DNA of 64,000 nucleotides from the NCBI GenBank assembly GCA_910585345.1, contig CAJUDS010000001.1, positions 173,008 through 237,007 on the forward strand, given 5' to 3'. The first letter of the stretch is position 1. Each line of letters opens with the position of its first letter. Origin of the DNA: an uncultured Lachnospiraceae bacterium (GTDB lineage Bacteria > Bacillota > Clostridia > Lachnospirales > Lachnospiraceae). This document shows positions 35,112 through 44,254 of the stretch, piece after piece. Under the pieces are notes generated by a model. That model worked only from the letters and a program-made list of their open reading frames with translations. It ran no database searches and had not been told where the DNA came from. The position numbers were made by a program, and so were the translations under genes.

Positions 35112-35180
35112 AGTATTCTCCATCCGGCAGCTGCGGACAGACCGCCGCCGCAAGACACATAATTTGCACATACTGCACAG

Positions 35181-37049
35181 TTATAAAATCCTGCTGAATC
35201 TTTTTTCCAGTTCCGATTTACTCATTATGATAATCGTCGGCCTGCCATGCGGACAATGATAGGGATTTTCGAGCGTCATCAACTCCCTGATCAGTGCCCG
35301 CGCCTCTTCCTCCGACATAGGCTGGTTCCCTTTAACAGCCGCCTTACATGACATGGACGCCAGTTTCGCGGCAATTACCTCCGGCTCCCCTCGGACCGGA
35401 CCGTCTGCCAGTTCATCAAGCACGCTTTCCAAAAGCGCTTTGGCGCTTTGCCCGAATAAATCTGCGGGAACACCGCGCACCGCATATTCACTGCCGCCGA
35501 AATGTTCTATGACAAACCCCATATTTTCAAAATAAGACGCGTATTCACGATAAACGCTCTCTTCCCGGCCGCTGAATGTCACTATGACGGGAGGCGCCAA
35601 CTGTTGCGATACAGGACGATTTTCCCGGATTTGGCGGCAGAGCCGTTCATATTTAACTTTTTCGTGAGCGGCGTGCTGGTCAATAAAAAACAGCCTGTCA
35701 CGAAAGCTGACGATCCAGTAAGTATCAAATACCTGGCCGATGATACGGTATTCCTGCAGCAGTTCGCCGGAAAGCAGCTTTTCTTCAAAAAAGTTCATCT
35801 GCATTGGCCTTTCGACCAGGACATGCGCGTCCTTTTTGATAATATTGTGATGCAGATCCGCGCCTTCTGCCGTGCCCATCTGCTGCGGACTGCCAAACAG
35901 ACGGGAATAGACAGGCTCTTCCCTTACCTGCGCAGGGCCGGGCTGCTTTTGCGCCTCCTGCCGCTGTTTCCTGGCCTCCGTCTCAAAGGGTTCCGGTACA
36001 TAAGGCTCTTCTTTGCTTTGCCTCTTTTCCGTCCGTACGGTAATATCCGCTTTTTTGAGCATTTCCCTGTCCGCCAGCGTATCATGGATTGCGCCATATA
36101 TAAAATCTGCTATTTTCTCCGGTTCATGAAACCGTACTTCCATCTTGGACGGATGTACGTTTACGTCCATACGATCCGGTTCCAGTGCTATATGCAGCAC
36201 GAAAAATGGATATTTATGCTGCATCAGATAAGGCTTATAGGCCTCTTCCGCCGCCCTGGCAATCACCGGGTTTTTGATAAACCTGCCGTTGATAAAATAC
36301 TGCTCGAAATTGCGGTTGGCTCTTCCAACCACAGGCGTCCCCAGAAATCCTGACAGGCGGCGTCCCTCCTCCTCCTTTTCCACCCATACAAGCTCACCGG
36401 CCACATCGCGGCCATAGATTCTGTAAATAATTTCCTGTAGACTGCCGTTTCCGGAGGTATGGAACCGGGTCTGTCCGTTCTGCACATATTTAAAGGAAAC
36501 AGCCGGATGTGACAATGCAAGACGTTCCATCAGATCCGAGATCTGTCCGCCTTCGGTAGGCAGCGACTTGAGAAACTTTTTCCGGGCAGGCACATTATAA
36601 AAAAGATTCCGCACCAGTACCGTAGTCCCCTGCGGCGCGCCGATTTCTTCCCGCTCCTTTTCCACGCCCCCCGCAATGCTGTAACGCGTGCCTGTCAATG
36701 CCTGCGTTGTTTTCGTTATCATTTCCACCTGCGCCACCGCGCAAATGCTGGAAAGCGCTTCGCCGCGGAATCCAAGGCTCGAAAGCTGCAGCAAATCTTC
36801 CGCAGACCGGATCTTGCTTGTGGCATGGCGCAGAAAGGCATTTGGCACCTGGTCTGCAGCAATACCGCTCCCGTTATCGGTAACCCGGATCAGCGAGACG
36901 CCGCCGTCCCTGATTTCCACCGTTATGGCGTCTGCGCCGCTGTCCATAGCGTTTTCCGCCAGCTCTTTTACGACGCTGGCGGGTCTGTCCACCACTTCTC
37001 CCGCCGCGATTTTGTCAATTGTATTTTCATCAAGAAGCCGAATTTCCAT
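35181..37049 (-). CDS. mutL: DNA mismatch repair protein MutL
   Basis: A 622-residue protein. The N-terminal GHKL ATPase has KELAENAMDSGADAI, VTDNGSGI and HATSKIRSAEDL, with FLGFRGEAL-type SSLGFRGEALSSI following. A linker rich in Gln/Glu/Pro covers about 335-400. The C-terminal dimerisation domain contains FIDQHAAHEKVKYERL and ends with the zinc-site HCPHGRP-type block, here NPYHCPHGRPTII, of endonuclease-active MutL. The DQHAAHERI-like motif is kept, so it probably nicks DNA. It follows mutS by about 20 bases. Confidence 0.96.
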   Translation of the reverse strand: MEIRLLDENTIDKIAAGEVVDRPASVVKELAENAMDSGADAITVEIRDGGVSLIRVTDNGSGIAADQVPNAFLRHATSKIRSAEDLLQLSSLGFRGEALSSICAVAQVEMITKTTQALTGTRYSIAGGVEKEREEIGAPQGTTVLVRNLFYNVPARKKFLKSLPTEGGQISDLMERLALSHPAVSFKYVQNGQTRFHTSGNGSLQEIIYRIYGRDVAGELVWVEKEEEGRRLSGFLGTPVVGRANRNFEQYFINGRFIKNPVIARAAEEAYKPYLMQHKYPFFVLHIALEPDRMDVNVHPSKMEVRFHEPEKIADFIYGAIHDTLADREMLKKADITVRTEKRQSKEEPYVPEPFETEARKQRQEAQKQPGPAQVREEPVYSRLFGSPQQMGTAEGADLHHNIIKKDAHVLVERPMQMNFFEEKLLSGELLQEYRIIGQVFDTYWIVSFRDRLFFIDQHAAHEKVKYERLCRQIRENRPVSQQLAPPVIVTFSGREESVYREYASYFENMGFVIEHFGGSEYAVRGVPADLFGQSAKALLESVLDELADGPVRGEPEVIAAKLASMSCKAAVKGNQPMSEEEARALIRELMTLENPYHCPHGRPTIIIMSKSELEKRFSRIL

Positions 37050-37071
37050 GTTTCCTCCGTCCTGCCGTTCC

Positions 37072-39717
37072 CTACCATCTGTTTTTCAGTTTGTTCTGCA
37101 GTCTGTAAAGCGTGTTCAGGGCATCCAGCGGCGTCAATGTACTGATATCGATCTCTTTTAACTCATTCAGGACATCTTCATCTCTGACCGTATCAAAAAG
37201 CGACATCTGCGTCATATCTACTTCATCATACTGTACGGACCTCTTCTTCTCGGTTGTAAGATTAACGTCAATGCTCTGTACTTTTTCCGTAATATCATTA
37301 TCACTGAGCTGTTCCACAATTTCCCTCGCTCTGTCTGTGATCAGATCAGGCACGCCCGCCAGCTTTGCCACCTGGATTCCATAACTTTTATCCGCCCCGC
37401 CTTTGACGATTTTGCGCAGAAATACGATATCATCACCCTTTTCTTTTACGGCGATACAATAATTGTTTACGTTGTTTATTTTGCCTTCCAGTTCCGTCAG
37501 CTCATGGTAATGCGTGGCAAACAACGTTTTTGCGCCCAGAAGCTTGCGGTTGCTGATATGCTCGATCACGGCCCAGGCAATCGACAGACCGTCAAAGGTG
37601 GATGTGCCTCTGCCGATCTCATCCAGTATCAGCAGGCTGTTGCGGGTGGCATTGCGCAGGATATTGGCCACTTCGTTCATTTCCACCATAAACGTGCTCT
37701 GCCCGCTCGCCAGATCATCGGAAGCGCCGACTCTTGTGAAAATCCTGTCCACAATGCCAATATCCGCTTTGCGTGCCGGAACAAAAGAGCCGGTCTGCGC
37801 CATCAGTACGATCAGAGCGCTCTGGCGCATATAAGTGGATTTTCCTGCCATATTGGGCCCGGTTATAACAGAAATACAGTGCTGGCGGTTGTCCAGATAG
37901 GTATCATTGGCAATGAACATGTCGTTCTGGATCACCTGCTCCACCACCGGATGCCGTCCATCCTTAATATCGATCGTTCCCTTTTCGTTCAGTTTCGGCC
38001 TTACATAATGGTTTCTCTCCGCCGTCAGGGAAAGGGCAGCAAACACATCCAGCCTGGCAATGGCCTTTGCCGTCTGCTGGATTCTCTCGATTTGTCCCGC
38101 TATCGTTTCCCTGATCCGGCAGAAAGCATCATATTCCAGTGTACAGAGCTTGTCTTCTGCGTTTAAAATCATATCTTCCAGCTCTTTGAGCCGCGGCGTC
38201 GTATACCGCTCCGCATTGGCAAGCGTCTGTCTGCGCACATAATCGTCCGGCACCATGTTTTTGTAGGAATTTGTCACTTCAAAATAATAGCCGAATATTT
38301 TATTGTATTTAATCCGCAGATTTTTAATGCCTGTGCGTTCTCTGTCCGTTTCCTCCAACTGCGCCAGCCATGTTTTCCCTTCCGTTTTGGCATGACGCAG
38401 TTTATCAATATCCGTGTCAAACCCTTCCTTAATGATGCCTCCCTCCCGTATGGAGACAGGCGGCTCTTCGATAATGGATCTGCCGATCAGCTCACAGATA
38501 TCCTGCAGCGCGTCAATCTGCCCATAGATTTCCCGCAGCGCTTCCGTCCCGGTTTCCTGCAGCACTGTTCTGATATGCGGCAGCATCAGCAAAGAGGCAT
38601 GCAGCGCGAGGAGATCTCTTGGATTGACCGTGCCATAGCTTACTTTGCCCAGAAGCCTCTCCAAATCATAGACCGGATTCAGATATTCCCTGATTTCGTC
38701 CCGCACAATCGCATTGTTGCAAAACTCTTCCACGCCGTCGAGACGCTTTTCTATTTCCGCCTTGTTAACCAAAGGCTGTTCCAGATCGCTTCTCAGCATT
38801 CTGGCTCCCATCGCGGTTTTGGTCTTATCGAGCACCCATAAAAGAGAACCTCGTTTCTGTTTTTCCCGCAGCGTTTCCGTTAATTCCAGATTACGTCTGG
38901 TGGAACTGTCCAGCAGCATATATTTACTTGTCAGATACGGATACAGATGTGTAAAATGCGCCAGAGACGTCTTCTGGTTTTCATACAGATACTGCAGCAG
39001 GCTTCCCGCGGCAACCATGCCGTTTGGAAAATCCTCAATACCAAGTCCCGCCAGCGTACCGACATGAAAATGCTTCTGCAGGCATTTTCTGCAGTTCGCC
39101 TCATCAAAATATACAGTTTCCAATGGATAAATGGCAATCCCAAGTCTGCTTTTCAGATCGCCAAGATCAATGCCGCTGACAAGAAACGCGTCGTTACAGA
39201 TAATTTCAGAAGGGAGATATTTGTGAATTTCATCAATCAGTTTTTTATCGTCTTCCACTTCCGTTAAGAAATAGTCTCCTGTCGTGACATCCGCAATGGA
39301 AAGGCCAATCTTCCCGCTAAACCAGGCAATACTCATCAAATAATTATTTTTGCCGTCATCCAGCGCCTGGATATTCAGATTGGTACCGGGCGTAACGACA
39401 CGCACCACTTCCCGCTTCACAATTCCCCTTGCCTGTTTCGGGTCTTCCACCTGCTCGCAGATGGCTACTTTATATCCCATGGAAACCAGTTTATTCAGAT
39501 ACCCTTCCACAGAATGATAGGGTACGCCGCACATCGGCGCCTTTTCCTCCTGACCGCAGTTTTTTCCGGTCAGTGTGATTTCAAGCGCTTTAGAGGCCTC
39601 CAGGGCGTCCTCATAAAACATTTCATAAAAATCCCCAAGTCTGTAAAGCAGAATACAGTCCTGATACTGTTTCTTTGTCTCAATATACTGCTGCATCATC
39701 GGCGTCAGTTCTGCCAT
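37072..39717 (-). CDS. mutS: DNA mismatch repair protein MutS
   Basis: About 881 residues. Mismatch-contacting Phe-x-Glu is in YRLGDFYEMFYEDA near the N-terminus. The core and lever domains follow, then the ATPase with Walker A GPNMAGKSTYMRQ, LLILDEIGRGTSTFDGLS and ATHYHELTEL. The C-terminal tail includes LNELKEIDISTLTPLDALN. It recognises mispairs and recruits MutL. The start is MAELTPMMQQY, preceded by AAGGAAAAGC; the longer frame overlaps miaB. The order miaB-mutS-mutL-miaA ties tRNA modification and repair in one transcript. Confidence 0.96.
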   Translation of the reverse strand: MAELTPMMQQYIETKKQYQDCILLYRLGDFYEMFYEDALEASKALEITLTGKNCGQEEKAPMCGVPYHSVEGYLNKLVSMGYKVAICEQVEDPKQARGIVKREVVRVVTPGTNLNIQALDDGKNNYLMSIAWFSGKIGLSIADVTTGDYFLTEVEDDKKLIDEIHKYLPSEIICNDAFLVSGIDLGDLKSRLGIAIYPLETVYFDEANCRKCLQKHFHVGTLAGLGIEDFPNGMVAAGSLLQYLYENQKTSLAHFTHLYPYLTSKYMLLDSSTRRNLELTETLREKQKRGSLLWVLDKTKTAMGARMLRSDLEQPLVNKAEIEKRLDGVEEFCNNAIVRDEIREYLNPVYDLERLLGKVSYGTVNPRDLLALHASLLMLPHIRTVLQETGTEALREIYGQIDALQDICELIGRSIIEEPPVSIREGGIIKEGFDTDIDKLRHAKTEGKTWLAQLEETDRERTGIKNLRIKYNKIFGYYFEVTNSYKNMVPDDYVRRQTLANAERYTTPRLKELEDMILNAEDKLCTLEYDAFCRIRETIAGQIERIQQTAKAIARLDVFAALSLTAERNHYVRPKLNEKGTIDIKDGRHPVVEQVIQNDMFIANDTYLDNRQHCISVITGPNMAGKSTYMRQSALIVLMAQTGSFVPARKADIGIVDRIFTRVGASDDLASGQSTFMVEMNEVANILRNATRNSLLILDEIGRGTSTFDGLSIAWAVIEHISNRKLLGAKTLFATHYHELTELEGKINNVNNYCIAVKEKGDDIVFLRKIVKGGADKSYGIQVAKLAGVPDLITDRAREIVEQLSDNDITEKVQSIDVNLTTEKKRSVQYDEVDMTQMSLFDTVRDEDVLNELKEIDISTLTPLDALNTLYRLQNKLKNRW

Positions 39718-39725
39718 GCTTTTCC

Positions 39726-41177
39726 TTATCTCCCGTTCTGTTTTCCTATATAATAAAACCCTCTGCATTCCTCCAGGCGGACGGTGACAAATTGCCCGGT
39801 CAGCCCCGCATCCCCGGGAAAGTGCACCAGCATATTGCCTGACATCCTGCCGGTCACCAGACCGGCGCCATGCTCGCTTACGCCTTCCACAAGCACTTCC
39901 GCAGTCTGTCCCGCAAACCGCCGCGCCCGCTGCGCCGCTGTCTCCTGCACAACTTTCAGCAGCCTGTCAAAACCCTCTTTTGCAATTTCCGCAGGCACCT
40001 GGTCCGCCATGTCTGCCGCCGGCGTACCGCTGCGTTTGGAATACAGAAATGTAAAGGCATTGTCAAACCCCACCTTTTTTACAACCTCAATCGTCTCATC
40101 CACGTCGCCAGGCGTTTCCCCCGGAAATCCCACAATCATATCTGTCGTAATGGAAAGATCCGGTATCTCTTTTTTCAGCTTATCTGCCAGCAGCAAATAC
40201 TGTTCCTTTGTATAGCGTCTGTTCATCGCCTGCAAAATCCTGGTGGAGCCTGACTGCAGAGGCAGATGGAGATGCCGGCAGATCTTCCCGGAATGCTTCA
40301 TAACCTGAATCAATTCATCCGACAGGTCTTTCGGATGCGGGGTCATAAACCGAATTCTCTTTATGCCTTCTATTTTTTCCACCTCCTGCAGAAGCTGTGC
40401 AAAAGAAACAGGATCCGCCAGCGTCTTTCCATAAGAGTTTACATTTTGTCCCAGCAGCATGACTTCCACAACGCCGTCCGCCGCAAGCCGTTCAATTTCC
40501 CGGATAATATCTTTTGGTTCCCGGCTCCTCTCCCTGCCGCGTACATAAGGAACAATGCAGTAGCTGCAGAAATTATTACAGCCAAACATAATATTGATAC
40601 CGGATTTAAAGGCATATTTTCTTTCCGCGGGCAGATCTTCCACGATCTGGTCCGCGCCGTCCCAGATATCCGTAACCATGCCTGTGCCGGTAAGACATTG
40701 GTATAATAATTCCGCAAATTTATAAAGATTGTGCGTGCCAAAAATCAGATCGACAAAAGAATAACTCTTTTGAATCTTTTCGATTACAGCAGCCTCCTGC
40801 ATCATGCAGCCGCAGAGAGCTATTTTCATATGCGGATTGCGCCGTTTATGACCGTGCGCCACTCCCAGCCTGCCATAAAGACGCTGATTGGCATTGTCTC
40901 TGACCGTACAGGTGTTAAAGATAACAAAATCCGCATCTTCCCCTTCCACGCAGTCATAGCCTGCCTGCCGCAGAATACCAAGTAACTTCTCCGAGTCTCT
41001 GGCATTCATCTGACACCCCATATTGACGACGCATGCTTTAGGACGGTATCCATTTCTCTGTTCGAAATCCTTCACCCATTCCCGGCATTTTGCCATATAG
41101 CAGTACTGTCTGGCCGGTTCCTCCTGTGGTGGTTCCTGACTACAATCGATCGTTTCCAAATAAATTTCATTACACAT
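39726..41177 (-). CDS. miaB: tRNA-2-methylthio-N6-dimethylallyladenosine synthase
   Basis: A 483-residue radical-SAM methylthiotransferase. The N-terminal UPF0004 domain has its three cluster cysteines in VNMGCQMNARDSE, NTCTVRDNA and LCGCMMQE. The radical SAM motif is FGCNNFCSYCIVPYVRGRERSR. A C-terminal TRAM domain (AEVLVEGVSEHGAGLVTGRM) follows. It completes the ms2i6A37 modification begun by MiaA. An N-terminal extension of about 40 residues precedes the core, as in other Clostridia. First gene of this transcript after a 100-base gap. Confidence 0.96.
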   Translation of the reverse strand: MCNEIYLETIDCSQEPPQEEPARQYCYMAKCREWVKDFEQRNGYRPKACVVNMGCQMNARDSEKLLGILRQAGYDCVEGEDADFVIFNTCTVRDNANQRLYGRLGVAHGHKRRNPHMKIALCGCMMQEAAVIEKIQKSYSFVDLIFGTHNLYKFAELLYQCLTGTGMVTDIWDGADQIVEDLPAERKYAFKSGINIMFGCNNFCSYCIVPYVRGRERSREPKDIIREIERLAADGVVEVMLLGQNVNSYGKTLADPVSFAQLLQEVEKIEGIKRIRFMTPHPKDLSDELIQVMKHSGKICRHLHLPLQSGSTRILQAMNRRYTKEQYLLLADKLKKEIPDLSITTDMIVGFPGETPGDVDETIEVVKKVGFDNAFTFLYSKRSGTPAADMADQVPAEIAKEGFDRLLKVVQETAAQRARRFAGQTAEVLVEGVSEHGAGLVTGRMSGNMLVHFPGDAGLTGQFVTVRLEECRGFYYIGKQNGR

Positions 41178-41241
41178 TTTCCGGCCTTATCCTTTCTGTT
41201 CTACGCCTGGTCAGGCAATTGCGGATCCTTGCACGAAATAC

Positions 41242-41247
41242 ATTATA
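41242..41247 (-). promoter_or_regulatory. -10 element of a probable miaB-mutSL promoter
   Basis: A perfect TATAAT on the minus strand lies in the only gap (41178-41277) between proA and miaB. The -35 region (ATGATT at 17 bases) is weak. Confidence 0.4.
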
Positions 41248-41277
41248 CCGCAGGATCTTCCCAAAATCATTATAAAT

Positions 41278-42525
41278 TTATCGGATTTGTCCATTCCCGG
41301 CAATCACATACTTATATGAGGTAAGTTCTTTGAGTCCCATGGGACCCCGTGCATGGAGCTTCTGCGTACTGATGCCGATTTCTCCGCCAAAGCCAAATTC
41401 ATAACCGTCTGTAAATCTGGTGGAGGCGTTTACATATACACAGGCAGAATCAATTTCTCTTGTAAACTTCTCCGCATTTTCCCTGCTTTTTGTCATAATC
41501 GCCTCTGAGTGGCGGGTGCTGCAGCGGTTAATATGCGCAATGGCCTCGTCTATATTTTTAACCGTGACCGCAGACAGAATATAATCCAGGTATTCTGTCC
41601 TGTAATCCGCTTCCGATGCCCGTACCGCTTCCGGTAAGATATGGCATACCGCCTCGTCTCCCCGGATTTCCACTGTATGTACCTCCTGTAATCTTTTTTG
41701 CAGCAACGGCAGAAATGCCGCGGCAACTTTTTCGTGGATGACGAGCGATTCACAGGCGTTGCACACACCGATGCGCTGGGTTTTAGCGTTGATTACGATA
41801 TTGACTGAGTCAGTCATGTCCGCGGTTTCATCAATATAGATATGGCAGTTGCCCGTTCCTGTCTCAATGATCGGTATCGTACTGTTTTCCACCGCTGCCC
41901 GGATCAGTCCTGCGCTTCCTCTTGGAATCAGGACATCAATATAGTCGTTGCACCGCATAAACTGCGCGGCCATCTCCCGGTCCGTAGATTCCACGATCTG
42001 CACGGCGTCCGCCGTCACATTTGTCTTCGCCAAAGATGCGCGGATGGAGTCTGTAATTGCCATGTTGGAATGAATGGCATCACTGCCTCCCTTCAGAATT
42101 ACCGCATTCCCCGCCTTAAAGCAAAGCGCAAAGGCATCCGCCGTTACATTGGGACGGGATTCATAAATAATGCCGATCACACCCAGCGGCACGGAAATTT
42201 TCTGCAGTTTCAAACCATTGGGGCGTTCCCATGCATCCAGGATATTTCCTACAGGATCCGGCAGCCCGGCGATCTGCCGCAGCCCGTCCGCCATGGCGTC
42301 TATTCTGGCCTCATCCAGCTTCAGCCGGTCCAAAAGCCCGGCGTGCATGCCGTTTTCCCGTCCAGCGCGCATATCCTCTGCATTGGCGGCCAGGATTTTT
42401 TCACAATCCGCCTGCAGCCCCTTTGCCGCACACAACAGCGCTTTATTTTTTTCTTCTTCGGTAAGTGTCTGCAGCTTATACTTGGCCGCAATCGCTTTTT
42501 TTCCCAATTCTTCCAATGATTGCAT
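41278..42525 (-). CDS. proA: Glutamate-5-semialdehyde dehydrogenase
   Basis: A 415-residue aldehyde dehydrogenase-fold enzyme. The catalytic cysteine is in RIGVCNACESLVIHE. VGIIYESRPNVTADAFALCFKAGNAVILKGG and the C-terminal DGYEFGFGGEIGISTQKLHARGP block are ProA signatures. It reduces glutamyl phosphate to glutamate semialdehyde, the second step of proline synthesis. The kinase ProB is encoded two genes upstream. GGAGG precedes the ATG. Confidence 0.96.
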   Translation of the reverse strand: MQSLEELGKKAIAAKYKLQTLTEEEKNKALLCAAKGLQADCEKILAANAEDMRAGRENGMHAGLLDRLKLDEARIDAMADGLRQIAGLPDPVGNILDAWERPNGLKLQKISVPLGVIGIIYESRPNVTADAFALCFKAGNAVILKGGSDAIHSNMAITDSIRASLAKTNVTADAVQIVESTDREMAAQFMRCNDYIDVLIPRGSAGLIRAAVENSTIPIIETGTGNCHIYIDETADMTDSVNIVINAKTQRIGVCNACESLVIHEKVAAAFLPLLQKRLQEVHTVEIRGDEAVCHILPEAVRASEADYRTEYLDYILSAVTVKNIDEAIAHINRCSTRHSEAIMTKSRENAEKFTREIDSACVYVNASTRFTDGYEFGFGGEIGISTQKLHARGPMGLKELTSYKYVIAGNGQIR

Positions 42526-42541
42526 GATAGAATCCTCCTTT

Positions 42542-43111
42542 TTAGATTTCGCCTGTCTCTGTTACAATGATCTGCGGGCGGATATCATGCGGCGCATAGG
42601 GAATGCTTTCCCTGACCTGAAAGGAAAAAGCGAGAGCCGCCGTCGCAATGTCCGGAACCCGCTGCAGATACCTGTCATAATAACCGCCGCCATAGCCGAT
42701 GCGGTGATGCGCTCTGTCAAATACCGCCCCCGGCATAACCATCAACGTATCTGTCTCCCTGCCATACGGAGCAAACAGACATTCTTTCCGCGCAGGCGGT
42801 TCCAAAATCCCCTGAAACCCTTTCTGCAACTCCTCCGCAGCATAGATTTCATAAAATTCCATTGATTTTCCGTCCACAAGAGGACAATACACATGAACCC
42901 CTTTTGCAAGACACATGCGGATCAGTTCCTCTGTATCCGCTTCCCGTCTATAATTCACATAACTCAATATATGCGCCGCTCTGTCAAACACAGGAAGACG
43001 CATCAGATTTCTGCGGATCTGTCTGCTCTTTTGTCTCCATTCCTCAACCGTCATAGCATCCCGGACGGCCAAAACCCTGTCTCTAATGTCCTTTTTGGTA
43101 ACCTCTTCCAT
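42542..43111 (-). CDS. 5-formyltetrahydrofolate cyclo-ligase
   Basis: A 189-residue protein with the cyclo-ligase end motif MVMPGAVFDRAHHRIGYGGGYYDRYL (residues about 130-155). It turns 5-formyl-THF into 5,10-methenyl-THF with ATP, keeping the folate pool usable. It lies in the proB-DUF896-proA run, which has no obvious folate connection. GGAGAAAACG precedes the ATG. Confidence 0.94.
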   Translation of the reverse strand: MEEVTKKDIRDRVLAVRDAMTVEEWRQKSRQIRRNLMRLPVFDRAAHILSYVNYRREADTEELIRMCLAKGVHVYCPLVDGKSMEFYEIYAAEELQKGFQGILEPPARKECLFAPYGRETDTLMVMPGAVFDRAHHRIGYGGGYYDRYLQRVPDIATAALAFSFQVRESIPYAPHDIRPQIIVTETGEI

Positions 43112-43151
43112 CGTTTTCTCCTGCCGCCTCTACAGTGTCCTCCTCTACAGG

Positions 43152-43373
43152 TCAGGATAACTTTCTTCCAAACTTCTCCCCCAGATTCGTCACAGTGCCG
43201 TCTGCATTACACACATCGATCGCATTTAACTGTCCGCGCAGATTCGCTCTGATATTGGCCACGTATTCTTCCCGCAGAATCTTCTGCTCCCTTCTCTCTT
43301 CGTCGGTTAGTCCTTCCGCCTGGGATTTCCGGTAAAGGGCGTTAATCCTTGTGATTTTTTCTTCCAGCGTCAT
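43152..43373 (-). CDS. DUF896 (YnzC/YneA-type) small protein
   Basis: A 73-residue basic protein: EEKITRINALYRKSQAEGLT, EEREEQKILREEYV-like core and LRGQLNAIDV. This is the DUF896 family of small helical proteins (Bacillus YnzC). Some members are linked to the SOS response or to cell division, but the role is unknown. GGAGTATAAAA precedes the ATG. It sits between proB and the folate cyclo-ligase. Confidence 0.9.
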   Translation of the reverse strand: MTLEEKITRINALYRKSQAEGLTDEERREQKILREEYVANIRANLRGQLNAIDVCNADGTVTNLGEKFGRKLS

Positions 43374-43384
43374 TTTTATACTCC

Positions 43385-44254
43385 TTATTTATGGTAATCC
43401 GCCACAAAATCAGGCAGATCAAAATTTTCGTCTTTGTGCGCACAAAAAAACGTTCCCAGATTCCTGCCATCCATGATGCGGTGGATAATACGGATATCCG
43501 CACTGTTGGCAATGACCATATCCGCTCCTGCGCTTGTAGCGATTTTAGCGGCGATCAGTTTGGTATTCATACCGCCGGTGCCGACGCTGCTCCCCGTGCT
43601 GGATTTTCCCATACACATCAGCCTTTCATCAATCCGTTCCACCATATCAATAAATGCGGCGTCTTTGTTTTTTCTGGGATCATCCGTATACAGGCCGTCG
43701 ATATCCGACAACAGAATTAACAAATCCGCGCCGATCAGCGCCGCCACTACCGCAGATAACGTATCATTGTCGCCGATTTCTATTTCATAAGTAGCGATGG
43801 TATCATTTTCATTGACAATCGGAATCACTCCCATTTTCAAAAGTTCTGAAAAGGTATTATGTGCATTATAACGGTTAAGATTGTCAACAATCGTATTTTT
43901 GGTCATTAAAATCTGTGCCGTGACCTGATTATATTCCGCAAACATTTTCTGGTATGTCATCATCAGTCTTGCCTGTCCGATAGCGGCGCATGCCTGTTTG
44001 ACCGCAATATGATTGTCCCCGTATTCTTTATTAATATCTTTGATATGTACCGCCTTTTGCCCCGCCGCTATGGCCCCGGAGCTGACTAACACCACATCTT
44101 TTCCTCTGTTGCGCAGATCGCACAATTCCCTGACCAGTACTTCCATCCGTATATAATCCATATCTCCTGTCTCAGGATGCTGTAGGGAAGAGGAACCGAT
44201 TTTGACTACAATCCGTTGTTTATCTTTTAATAATGCTCTGCTGTTTCCCTTCAT
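43385..44254 (-). CDS. proB: Glutamate 5-kinase (short form without PUA domain)
   Basis: A 289-residue amino-acid kinase with RIVVKIGSSSLQHPETG, VSSGAIAAGQKAV, VNENDTIATYEIEIGDNDTLSAVVAAL and SSTGSSVGTGGMNTKLIAAKIA. It phosphorylates glutamate, the feedback-controlled first step of proline synthesis. The C-terminal PUA domain of E. coli-type enzymes (about 370 residues) is absent, as in several Firmicutes. Its ATG overlaps the stop of the flavoprotein gene (ATGA). Confidence 0.95.
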   Translation of the reverse strand: MKGNSRALLKDKQRIVVKIGSSSLQHPETGDMDYIRMEVLVRELCDLRNRGKDVVLVSSGAIAAGQKAVHIKDINKEYGDNHIAVKQACAAIGQARLMMTYQKMFAEYNQVTAQILMTKNTIVDNLNRYNAHNTFSELLKMGVIPIVNENDTIATYEIEIGDNDTLSAVVAALIGADLLILLSDIDGLYTDDPRKNKDAAFIDMVERIDERLMCMGKSSTGSSVGTGGMNTKLIAAKIATSAGADMVIANSADIRIIHRIMDGRNLGTFFCAHKDENFDLPDFVADYHK